Shown piece after piece: positions 20,120 to 30,800 of a DNA stretch of 64,000 nucleotides. The DNA comes from Leucosporidium creatinivorum. Its lineage: Eukaryota > Basidiomycota > Microbotryomycetes > Leucosporidiales > Leucosporidiaceae. Within the stretch, counting starts at the first letter, position 1, and each line of letters begins with the position of its first letter. Location: positions 767,762-831,761 of the forward strand of contig BCKL01000011.1 of assembly GCA_001600635.1 (NCBI GenBank), read 5' to 3'. Under the pieces are notes generated by a model. It did no database searches. It saw only the letters and a list, made by a program, of their open reading frames with translations, and had not been told where the DNA came from. The position numbers and the translations under genes were made by a program.

Positions 20120-22801
20120 TCAAGTATGTCCATCGCACGCTTTCTTGTCGACGGTATCCAGGTCGGTAGGGAAGAAGCCCGCCTTGACCGATTCCTGCGA
20201 AAGGCGAAGGACGATGTGAGCTTTGCTACAGGACTGCGCTACGACTTCGACATACCTGATAGCTCCATCTAGGATCTCCGAGCTCGGTCTTCCCTTTTTG
20301 GGCGTTAGAGAATGGGTCAGCAGCGATTCTCGAGGCTCGGCAGGCTCGGCGAAGCCTTACACGACCAGAAGACCCATCCCCTGCAGCGGAATCGTCAGCG
20401 AGTGGACTTCTTAGAGCGAACTCGAGTACTCACACTCCCTTTTCTGCCGAGAGAAGCTGAGCAGCCGCAAATTGCTTGTAGAAGGCGGTTGCTCCGGCCG
20501 AGTCGAGCTTGAACTCGGCGTTTCTGCGCGGCGAAGGTCAGTGCTCTTGTCCCTTGGGAATGCAGGTTGGAGAGATATCAAGCTCACTTGTCCTCCATTG
20601 CCGACAGGGACCACTCTCCGACCATGATGGGCGACATGTCGGCTGCTCGGCGAGGTCACGGTCAGCTCGGCGGCTGTTGACAGCGGTCGGCCAATGAACT
20701 CACTGGAGCGAGTGTTGGTGCAGAGATAGTTGAGATATCCATTCCTCGACTGGTCGGTAGCGATCCACTGGGCGTAGCCGTGGTCATCCCAGACGATGTG
20801 GTTGGCTTTGACGTCGTCGAGGTGCGAAGTGGGGTCTCCGCTTCCCCAGGCTGCGTCCATGTCTATGTGGATGCGGTGGTCAGCGGATCAGACGGTGACG
20901 AGGAGGTGAGGCTGGCGAGGCGGAGGGGAAGTCGGAGAATGAGGAGATGAGCGAGCGAGCCGACGAACATTGAACGCCGAGGCAAGCGTAACTCGAGTCG
21001 TCTCATTTGATCTGCGGGTGTGGAGGCGTTAGCAGCACGCTCTCGAAATAGTTTAGTATGCGGACGTACACCAAGCGCCTTTTCCGCGTCTCGTACAGCC
21101 TTGAGGGCGTCCGGGTAGAAGTCGGAGAGCATGGTGCTGGCTGCAAAGGGCGGATGGGTCAGCATATTGCTCGTTGACAACAATCTGAGTCGCTTTACCA
21201 GCGGAAGCATCTTGCAGTGGCTCGTTGACGACCTGGAGCATGACCACTGTCAAGCGAGACAACGATGAGTGAACACGCTCTCGACGATGAAGAACCTCGA
21301 CGGCGCTCACCTGTCGAGAAGATCTCGTTCGTATGCACCTCGGTGGTCCAGTTCGACAAGCAGTCGATCGCTCGCTTGAAGTTGTTGGGCGTATAGAACT
21401 CTGCTTTGTCAACCGCTGCTCGGCGAGGCGAGAAAAGTCAGCTTGTGCTGGCGCCGAGGCGGGGACAGCCCACGCACAGTGGCCGGTGAATGACTGAGCG
21501 ACAGTTTGAGACCCAGGTGCTCCGTGGAGGTCGAGAATGACGTAGAGACCCGCCTGCAGAGGGGAGGGGTGAGCGAGCGAACGAAAGGGGAGCAGCAAGG
21601 AGCGCCGAGAACTCACCTCCTTGGCCCAGCCGACGACTTGCTTGACATATTTCCAGCTGCCTTTCGGAAACTTGTCGTCTCCGATCAGCGAGTCGACTGT
21701 CCAGACTGTAAACGAGGGAGTATGAGCGAGTGGACAAGGGAGTGAGATCTTGGTCGACTCGCAGCCGAGAGGGATTCGAACCAGATTGAGCCCGACGGCA
21801 GCCATCTCCGTGAAGTCAGAAGCTGTGTAGAATGTATTCCTATGGATGAGGGTGAGCACACGTCGAGCGAAGTACCAGCTTAGCTCACCAGTGATTCTCA
21901 AAGCCGGCTTGTACCTTGTCGAGGCCGACCGCTTCGATGCACTGCCACTCGCTGTCGTAGCCTTCGCATCCGATCTGCAGACCAAGAGTCAGCCGCAGCT
22001 GAAAGCAGCTTGCGCAAGTGGCGCGGTACCGTCTTCCAAGAGTTCTTGGCCATCCACTACGGGCGAGAAGGATCAGCTCGGCGCGAACCTCCAGCTCGGC
22101 CTGGGCGCGCTTACCGGCTCGAAGACGAAGAGAGAGCCAAGGTTCACTCCCCTGACCTTCTTCACGGGGATCCAAGCGGTAGCAGCAGACGCAGTCGAAG
22201 CGCCAGAGATGGCTGCAGGCGAGGCGGATGTGCTCGGCGCCGAGCTGGCTTTGGACGCCGTGCCCGAGGAGGCCGCGCCGGCTGTCGCTTTGGGGGTACT
22301 GTGGGCACTGATGAAGGTTCAATGGCGTCGAGGAGAGCTGATGATACGTCGGACTCGCCTTGTCTTGTCTGAATTGACGGCGTTTGCCGGTTTGGAAGTG
22401 CTCGGCGTCGAGCTCGAGGCGACATCCTGCATCTCATACGTAGCGATCCCAGCCGCAACGAGCAGTAGCATGATCCCTCCGATGACCAGCACGACCATCA
22501 GACTGGGCTTCCGCCTCCCCCTCCCTCGTCGAGCTCTCGGCGATCCTCCCCCTTTCTCCGAATCGGTACTCGACCAGCTCGAGCTACTACTGCCATCGCT
22601 GTCACCGCTCTCTTCATCTGCATCTCTTCCTTGCCTCCTCCCTGATCTCGAATCCTCAGAAGACGCGTCGCTGTCTTCGTCGTCGCTCAGTCCTCCTCGA
22701 GCAGCTGGCCGGTGCCGTCGGCTCCTTTCCCGTTGTGGCGACCTATAGTCGTCCTCTGAGCTGCTGCTGTCGGTAGACAGCGGGTCTGCTCGATGGCGCA
22801 T
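20120..22801 (-). CDS. membrane-anchored exo-1,3-beta-glucanase, GH5
   Basis: Cell-wall glucan hydrolase of glycoside hydrolase family 5 (Exg1/Xog group) acting outside the plasma membrane. The N-terminal 95 residues are cytosolic, rich in Ser, Asp, Glu and Arg, followed by one transmembrane helix (SLMVVLVIGGIMLLLVAAG, about residues 100-120) and a Ser/Thr/Pro/Ala linker, giving a type II membrane protein. The catalytic domain follows with RGVNLGSLFVFEPWM, FTEMAAVGLNLVRIPLGYW, AGLYVILDLHGAPGSQ, the acid/base Glu in VVNEPL, and the nucleophile Glu in MVGEWSLS. It ends GWVFWSWKTEL, RWSYQESVKAGFFPTDL and stops at 20120-20122. More than ten introns split the gene. The start at 22801 was preferred to an ATG 36 bp upstream because it begins the charged tail directly; the choice does not change the topology. 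Confidence 0.88.
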
Positions 22802-23073
22802 GTCGGTGCAGCAGCTCAAGATGCACCCGCTCGGCACGGACGAGGACTGAGCTCCGAGGGTACGGGTCGGAGTAGAAGATGTCCGAGCGGGAGGAGGGGA
22901 GCTCGGCGAAGATGTTGTAGCAGACTAGCCCTGCTCTTGAGAGGTAGAGATTAGCCCACATGAGCGAGGGGAGAGACGGTAAAAAGAGCCCAAGCCGAGC
23001 TCGAATCACGAATCTCATCTCTTGCTCCTCCCATTCACTCGTCTCTGGCCTTCTCGCCTTCTCATCGATTGAC
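22802..23073. promoter_or_regulatory. divergent promoter, exo-glucanase / UBL-RING protein
   Basis: 272 bp separate the two start codons, so both promoters and leaders overlap here. A CT-rich run precedes the plus-strand ATG. No specific operator is identified. Confidence 0.45.
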
Positions 23074-26000
23074 ATGGACGATAGACCTACAGTGAAGGTG
23101 CTCATCACCGGTCTCGCCCCTCGCTCCGTCCCTCAGGCTCCCCAAAGCAGCAGCGAGACGGCTTCAGCTCAGCCCGGCAACGAGGCGACTACGACGACTC
23201 AAGAGCTCACCTTGCCTGCAAAAGCGGCCTTGGTTGATGTATACGAGCAGCTGAGCCTTCTCGGTGAGTCGTGTAGGCTATCAGGGCTCGTGGCAGGGGA
23301 CTCCGAGGGCTGACGAGCGAGCGCGACTGAGTTCACAGGCCACCGCGTCGACGACCTCTTGTGCAAGGTCAGCAGGGATGTGGCGGTTGCTGGGGGAGAT
23401 GAGTCTGTCTACGATCAAGGTGCTCCTGGTGGTCTCTCGATTGGAAGGTGCGGTCCTGCTCGCTCTCGCTCTCCCGCGCGCGAGATACTCAGTTCGGCTG
23501 TGCAGGAACACCACCCTCGTCGCATACAACCACACTCTACAGACCAGCTCCGGCGCGAGCAAACACGCCGAGGACGGCAAGAGCGCCGCTACGACGACTC
23601 TCGGTGGCCTCAAGATGGGCGACGTCTCGGTCAAGTTCCACCGCACCCTGCCCGTCCCTGACAGCACCGATACCCATCTCCTTCCTCCTGTACGCCTCTC
23701 ATACCTTTCTCCCGTCTCTCTCACTCCCGCTGACTACCTGCACGCTCCACAGGGCCTCGGTCACTTCCCTCTCAAGCCCATCTCGGAGTGCAAGAACGTT
23801 CCCACTTCCGTCGCCGCGCGCGCAGGTTTTATCCTTCCCATCACTCAGCGCGAGGCGATGTGGATGAGCCTCGCGACGCAGCGCCGTAGGCATGCCGTCA
23901 AGGTGCACGTCGGAGGTGAGCGCTGAGTTCGGTGTGAGGGGCGCAAGACGGCCGTGCTGAGGCTTCTCGTCGGTTCTCAGTCTCTCGATAGGCATCAACG
24001 CTCTGTCGGGTCTCCCTCGCGACGCCGACGAGTCCCAGGTCGACCTCGAGCTCCAGGACTACATCGTCGCCGGCAAGCAACCCTGGCTCGACGGCATCTG
24101 CACCGAGCCCGGAGTCGTTCGTCAGGTGAGTGAAGGGTCAATAGAGCGGCTCTCTTGCTGAGGTCCACGGCCGAGCTCACCTCGGGTCTCGCTTCCCCAC
24201 TTCGTCGCCAAGCCCCTTGGCAAAGGCTACACCGTCGAGGAGCAACTCACGGGCAAAGCCGAGGTCGGAGGCATCCAGTTCGATATCTTCGAGCGCCTCT
24301 ACAACGCGTTCGACGTCGTGGCTCAAGATGCCGAGGGCGAGGAGCTCACTACCACCGGCGAGGACCGCTTCAAGACGCCCGCCGAGCTCGAGCTCGACGG
24401 CCAGTTCAAGCTTCGCTACGAGTAGGCAGCCTCCCCCTCGTACTAGAGCGGTCTCCGTAGCTCCAGGAAGCTACTGACGCTCACCTCCTCACAGCTGCGG
24501 AACGTCGGGGGCGCTTCGGCTCAGAGTCTCGCTCGCCGCTATGCAGTCGTTTCAACAAGGGGCCGAGCCGCTCACGCTCGAGGCTAAGCGCATCGCCAAG
24601 CCCGCCAACCACTCGAAGGCTCGCACCGTTCAGCCTACGTACACCGGTCCCCCTACTATGGAGCTGTACGTCAAAACGTTGACGGGCAAGACGATCACCG
24701 TCGGCGTTGCTCCCGCCAACTCGATCTACGACGTCAAGATCAAGCTCCAGGACAAGGAGGGAATCCCTCTCGATCAGCAGCGCCTCGTCTTCGAGGGCGT
24801 CGGGCTGCTCGAAGAGGACCGTACTCTCGCCGGTTCGTCCTGCTCGCTCTCGGATGTACATGTTCGGCGTCGGTCGCTGATACTCGCGCTCCTTCCCGCA
24901 GACTACAAACTGCTGTTTGCAGTCGAAGAACTGAGCTGCAAAGGCTTCCACGAGTGCGACTTGGCGAAGCGAGAGATCTCCGCCCGTGCGAAGCTCGCTC
25001 TTTGTTCTCCGACCAAATCGCTCTCTCGCTCGCCTAGTCTCTGCTCTCGTACAGAATCAGAAACACCCGCCCACCATCCCCTACAGCACCCTAGCGGCTA
25101 GCGCAGCTGAACCAGAGCCAAGCTCGGCGCCGAGCCTGGCAGCAGCCACCACTGAGGCCAGCCGACTGGTCAAAATCGCAAGAAGCCACCGAGAGATGGG
25201 AATTCTCTGAGAAGCCCCGCGAAGGGGGTGAGTCGCGCTGTCGGCTCCCTGCGCAGGCCTCCCAGAGTCCGAGGAACTGATTCCTCTTCGCCCAACCAGC
25301 CATCATCTCTCAGTAGCAAGCTGCTGCAACGGAGGACAATCGTGGATCAGGATCAGACGACCATCCATCTCGTCCTTTGTCTCAGGTGGGTGCATCCTCA
25401 AGCCGCTTCGCTCCCCGCTGACCTTGTCAAGCCATCTGCAGGGCAGGCGGTTCCCGACGGACCCGACCGGCGACGCTCGGGCTCACCGCTGGCGGCAAGA
25501 TCAAGCAGAAGATCAACAAGGACAGCCTTGGTCCTCGCGCGTACTCCAAGGAACCCATTTCCCGTATCTTTGTGCACACCGTCGACTCGGCGGCGAGTTT
25601 CAATACTTCACCTTCTCGCTGCTCGGCGCTGACTCCGTATTTGGCTCCTTGCAGATATGGGAGCTCTTGACTGGCACCATCGCACCCTCCAGTCGCATCT
25701 CGCCTACGACCTACAAGGAGAACAATCTCCCCTGGTTCGACCTCTACTCGGAAGCGCCCTCGACCGAGCAAGCGGGTCAATTCGCCAGCGTCCAATCGCT
25801 CGCCGAGGTCGACGCCATCGTCGCCAATTCACTCACCGCCGAGAAGGCCGGTCGCGCTCCCCTCCACCAGCTCCTTGACCCCGCCAATCCTCCGCCCTGC
25901 TCGGCCCACTCGAACACGCTCGCCTCGTGCGTCTACCGCCCCTGCGGTCACCTCGCCTGCGACGACTGCCTCTTCAAGCAGCTCGACAAGATCAGCCTCG

Positions 26001-26224
26001 ACGTCACGACGAAGAGCACGAACGGCTGCGATCTCTGCAAGAGCGAGATCGAGCTCTACGTCGGCTTCCGCAGGCCCATCGACGAGAGGAAGCTCGAGGA
26101 CCTCAAAGCGATGGAGGGCGAGAAGGAGACCAAGGGCGTCACCGTCGAGCAGAAGAAGGATCCCAACGTCTGGACGATCCACCTCGAGCAGGACCGCGTC
26201 GGAGGTTTGCACAGCAAGAAGTGA
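23074..26224 (+). CDS. protein with internal ubiquitin-like domain and C-terminal RING-like domain
   Basis: An intron-rich gene for a multidomain protein of unknown function. The start ATG at 23074 begins [19 protein letters not shown]. The middle contains [17 protein letters not shown] then [22 protein letters not shown] recall this VRQFVA-PLG-GYTVE block from a widespread uncharacterised protein family found beside ubiquitin-like domains. A ubiquitin-like domain follows (24658-24833 and about 25340-25386): [17 protein letters not shown], then [15 protein letters not shown] and TIHLVLCLR; splicing then gives LRAGG where ubiquitin has LRGG. Next come [17 protein letters not shown] and a C-terminal Cys-rich module ([20 protein letters not shown]) that resembles a RING finger. 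Intron 25593-25654 uses a GC donor. The stretch from about 24909 to 25310 inside the ubiquitin-like domain could not be resolved into exons. A ubiquitin-linked role is inferred. Confidence 0.7.
25593..25654 (+). other. GC-AG intron in the UBL-RING gene
   Basis: The reading frame is kept only by joining GTC-GAC-TCG-GCG to ATA-TGG-GAG, which places a GCGAGT donor at 25593 and a GCAG acceptor at 25654. A CTGAC branch site lies at 25629-25633. GC-AG introns are a known minority class. Confidence 0.7.
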
Positions 26225-26447
26225 GCGAGGGGGAGAGCTGGGTCGGTGGCTCGGCGAGGATAGCGCTCGAGGCGGCTCGGTGGCTTGTCGCTTTTGCCTG
26301 ACAGATTTCCGTCGTGTCTGCTCAAGGCGCTCACAGCTCGTGAGAATCGAGCGCGATCGTGTGTAAAGCGCCGGTAGGCTAGCGCTCGGCGAACTTCGAA
26401 GTCGAAGACGACTCATCGCTCGCCACTAGTGGATTGTGGTGAAAGCA
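26225..26447. other. short intergenic region before repeat copy 2
   Basis: Contains the 3' untranslated region of the UBL-RING gene. No feature was recognised. Confidence 0.4.
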
Positions 26448-26878
26448 AGGTGTCGTGTAGCTCACAGAGAACTCTCGAAGACTCTTCCACGCAAGCTGGG
26501 AGCAGGAGGACATCTGGCGCGACCCTCGAGCTGAGCTCTCCAAGTCTCGGCGACGAGCCAGGTGAGCGGCTCAGCGCCGGGCGGGTCTTGCGGAAGAGGA
26601 TTCCCGGACTTAATCCGTCTCAAGGAAGCAGCGCCAGCGCACCAAGTTTACTGTACTGCCAGTAATCAGCCTCAGCGACCGAGGAGAAAGCGCCGAGGTC
26701 CTGGAGTAGGCTCTGGAGCGCTGAAAGGGAGCGCCGAGAGCGTGGGAACCGGGGGGTGACTGAAGTGAGGGGAGAGAAAGCTCCGGGTGCAGCGTGCACC
26801 TCAGTAAGAGCATATAACAGGGTGCAGCAATGCCAAAGCTTTGATATTGTACAGACAGTTTGGAAAATCAACAAAGAA

Positions 26879-26951
26879 GCCCGGTTAGCTCAGTCGGTAG
26901 AGCACCAGACTCTTAATCTGGTGGTCGTGGGTTCGAGCCCCACATTGGGCG
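26879..26951 (+). tRNA. tRNA-Lys, anticodon CTT (second copy)
   Basis: Identical over all 73 bases to the tRNA-Lys at 4866-4938, with the same CTCTTAA anticodon loop, GGTTCGAGCC B box and G discriminator. It lies in the duplicated segment and has the same downstream T-run, so it is expected to be functional. Confidence 0.95.
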
Positions 26952-26961
26952 TTTCTTTTTG
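26952..26961 (+). terminator. RNA polymerase III terminator of tRNA-Lys copy 2
   Basis: TTTCTTTTT immediately after the tRNA, same as copy 1. Confidence 0.75.
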
Positions 26962-27206
26962 CATATCTGCNCTCTGTTCTGTATCCATCACACACACCGC
27001 TGTAGTATAGGCAGGAGCAGCTGAACCTCTTTTTGCCGCCGAGTGATTTGGAGGGAGGGGGGTGAGGCTCTCGCTGCGTGAGGAGGGGACCACGGCGCAG
27101 GGCACCATACTACAGCCTTTGACACGCATTTCGCTCGTTACGAGGAGACGCTGAACGTGGACTTCCAGACCTAGGCTGGCTTCGGCTCGGCGCTGGTCGC
27201 CCTCGG

Positions 27207-27819
27207 CGCTGGCCTTTCGTACGTCCAAGACTACCCACAGCCCCTAAGGTGATACTCGTAGCTCGATTCCCGACACTGCACGTCCGACTGCAGCGAGTAG
27301 CATCAAGAGCAGCCTCGTTCGAGCAATTCGAGCCAACGCGGCGCTTCCAGCCAAGCTACAGGTACCGGAATGCGATAGAGATAGGGTAGATTGTCAAGTC
27401 TACCACTCGACGAGCTGTTGACTTTCAGGGCGCTTGGTGACGAGGAAGCATGATCCGTCGAGCCTTCGCCGAGCAGGATTCCTCGGAGGTTGCTTCCCTC
27501 TGAGCGAGCGTGTCGCTCACCCATGATTACCAGACAGAATTCAGATATCGTGAGGTAGTTCCTGGAGGGTCGAAGCTCTCCGATGAGCTACAGAGCGAGG
27601 ATTCGGCCGATGTCGCCGAAAGGGACTTCTGTACCCTGTACAAGGGTATGCGACATCTACAGACTTCATGCAATGTATCTGAAAAGAGCCATCAACAGCC
27701 CGCTGCCAAAAAATGTAGCGGATGCGCCGACTCGAACTTCAACTCGGGCCACGACCGAGACGACTTGAGCTCGACAAGGCGGTGAGGCCCTCTGCCACCT
27801 CCCACACGCTTCGAACGAC
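27207..27819. other. upstream region of the intersectin gene
   Basis: About 610 bp between repeat copy 2 and the intersectin start codon. It should hold that promoter and leader. Short open frames here show no protein character. No second EH domain is encoded here. Confidence 0.45.
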
Positions 27820-30800
27820 ATGTCGTGGCTCAATCAGCCCTATCAAGGGGGCTACGGACAGCAGCAAGGCTATCCGCAGGGTCTGCAGCCCCAACAGACT
27901 GGCTATGCACCTCAACAACCGCTGCAGGTGAGCTCAAACCCGCGCTCGTCACCACCCACGCTGACCTCGTCTCGCTCTCGTGCAGGGTCAGCGCACCGGT
28001 TACCAGCCCCAGCAGCAGTTTCAGGTGAGTGCAATCAGCTCACCGCTACTCTACTGTAGCTTACCTCCTCGGCAACCCCTTACAGCAACCTCAGCCAACC
28101 GGCTTCATGGGCGGTGGACTGCGCCCTCAGATGCCCCTCCAAGGCCAGCCGACAGGCTTCGCTCCGATGCAGCGACCTATGGCTACAGGATACCCTCAGC
28201 AGCAGTCCTTCCAACAGCAGCCCCAATTCCAGCAGCCCCAGCCTACAGGCTTCGGTCAGCCAACGGGGGCATTCGGTGGGGTGGGCGGAGGCGCCATCCA
28301 GTCTCAGTTTGTCTCGACCTTCATGCCGGCGCCCAACACGCAACCATCGCCCTACATGGACCCTTCTCAGATGCAATTCGCCACCGCCAACCCCGGCCAT
28401 TCGCTCGAGCAGACGTTCCAGCAACAGAACCAGGCTCAGACGGGCCAAGCCGCCGTGCCCATCCCTTGGGCGCTCACCGCCGACGAGAAGAAGCGCTACG
28501 ACCAGATCTTCCGTGCGTGGGATCAGCAGGGTACCGGCTTCATCGAGGGTCGCGTCTCCAAGGAGGTCTTTGGCCAAGCGGGGTTGGACACGAATGATCT
28601 GATGGCCATCTGGTGCGTTTGAACCGACTATTCGAATGTACGACATCACTAACATATCCTAACGCCATCAATAGGAACCTCGCCGACGTCGCTGATCGCG
28701 GCAAGCTCAACATTGACGAATTCCACGTCGCGATGGGCCTCATCTACCGCCGTAAGTAGCCCTATACAGTCAATGTGCAAAGGATTATCTACTGACTGCT
28801 CCACCGCACTACAGGTCTCAACGGAAACCCCATCCCCCAGACGCTCCCAGCGGAGATGGCCCCTCCCTCGGCGCGAGATCTCGACGACTCGGTCGGCTTC
28901 CTCACCAACCTCCTCAAGAACGACACGAACCAGCGCTCCACCAACCGAGACGACTACGATGGAGGACGCGGCTCGATGGCCAAGGCTCGGTCGCTCCATG
29001 AGACGGCACCTCACGCGAACCGCAAGGATGCCACCGTCTTCCGCAACAACGACAACGAGACGCCCGTCTACAAGTCGAGCTCGCGCCATCTCAATCGCGA
29101 TGACGTTCGGAGCAGGAGTGACCGAGACTCGCCCAGCTCGGACCTCGACGACGTCAAGCAGCGCCTCAAGAACACTCAGAGCGTTCTCGACCGCTCGAGG
29201 GACCAGGATGACGAGGAGGAGGACCTCAAGGACGACCTTCGCAACATGACTCGCAGGATTCAGCGCGTGCAAGACGACCTCGAGTACAACTTGCGCAGCG
29301 GACGTCGATCCTCGGCCAAGGACGATGAGCGGCGGAAGCTGGAGCGCGAGCTGCTCAAGCTCGAGCACGAGGAGCTACCGGCTCTCGAGCGACGACTCGG
29401 GGACAAGGAGCGCGAGAAGCGACGGGACAAGCAGAAGTACGCCTTGGAGCGCGATTCGAGGAACGACAAGCACGACAAGTACCGCGACGATCGCTACTCG
29501 TCTCGCGGCGGGTCGGGCTACAACTCGGATAGTCGCAGATCGCCCGAGCGAGGCTACCACCGCGGCACCTACGACTCGCGCGACGATCGAGATTCCTCGA
29601 AGGATCGCAGCCGCTACTCGTCCCCTCCTCGCCGTGGCTCTCCTCCCCCTCGTTCCAGGACTCCCCCTCCCCCTCCTCCTCCTGCACCAAAAGCCGCCAC
29701 CCCTCCTCCCCCTCCTCCCGTTCCTGTAGCAGCACCAGCCCCCACCGCCTCGCCCGCTGCCGACCTCAAGAGCATGACTGTCGAGGAGCGTGCTGCCCAT
29801 CGCCGTGCCGAAGCTCAGCGCAGGGTGCAGGAGCGCCTTCGTGCCCTCGGAGTCGCTGCTCCCTCCAGCGGTGACTCGCCCGTCGACACTACCGTCGCTG
29901 ATCGCCTGGAGCAGGACCGACGGGAGGCAGCCAAGAGGGCCGAGGCAGCCGACGAGGAGATCAAGACCAAGGAGATCGAGCGCAAGGCTAAGTTGGAGAA
30001 GGAGCGGCTCAAGGGCGTCGCCATCGAGCAGGCCATCAACCAGAACAGCGCCGCTGCCGTCGAGCAGGTTCGCGAGGAGGTACACGCCGCCCACTCTGCA
30101 GCCCCCATCGAGCAGGCTGCCAGCGCGCAACTCGACGCCGAGGAGGAGGCTCTCGCTAAGAAGGAGGAGGCGTTGAAGCGCGAGAAGGCGGAGCGACTCG
30201 CCCGGATCGAGAAGCTGGAGCAGGAGGCGCGTGAGGCAGAGGAGAACATCGCCAGGAGTCGGGCGATGTTTGCTGCGAAGACGGCCAAGGTCCCTCCTCC
30301 CCCACCTACTTCGCGCTCCCGCCCAGCACCTCCTCCTTCGCGCTCCAAGGCCGCCGTCAGCACCACCGACGACGACGACTTTTCTCCTCCCCCCCCGCCC
30401 GCACCTCCCGTCGCCTCGCCTCCTGCCCTCTCGCCACCCGTCGCCCGTAGCGACGCAGCCACCTCGCCTGGCGAGAGCAAGAACCCTTTCCACCGCCTTC
30501 AAGGCAACGCTCCCTCGCCCGCTCTCCCTTCACCCATCACCTCTCCCGGCGTAGCGAAGCCCAACCCCTTCTTTGCGGCCCCCACTCCTCCTCCTGCACC
30601 ACCTGCACCTGCCGCCCCTCCAGCACCTGCGCCGGTCCGCCAGCAAGCTCCCGTCGCCAAGCCCGCTTACCGCCCTCCGCCTACCGACGACGACTGGGAT
30701 GCAGGAGGACTCGAGAAGGACGCCGACGAGAGTGACAGCGACGATGAGGGTGGTATCGGAGGAAGGGCCAAGCAGGCCAACCTCGCCGCCAACCTATTCC

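Larger units (their letters stand above)
26448..27206 (+). repeat. direct repeat, copy 2 (contains tRNA-Lys)
   Basis: Second copy of the segment at 4450-5216, same orientation, 22 kb away. The centre, including the tRNA, its T-run and the ambiguous base after it, is nearly the same as in copy 1; the outer parts differ by substitutions and small insertions/deletions. The boundary on the right lies in the CTTCGGCTCGGCGCTGGTCG stretch, after which the sequences diverge. Confidence 0.85.

Noticed and set aside
23281-24180. Long minus-strand frames opposite the UBL-RING gene
   Set aside because: They are shadows of the plus-strand exons, which carry conserved protein motifs and consistent introns.
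29375-30502. 375-codon minus-strand frame inside the intersectin gene
   Set aside because: Antisense to a repetitive Pro/Glu-rich coding exon; Gly/Arg/Leu composition is the complement of that bias.
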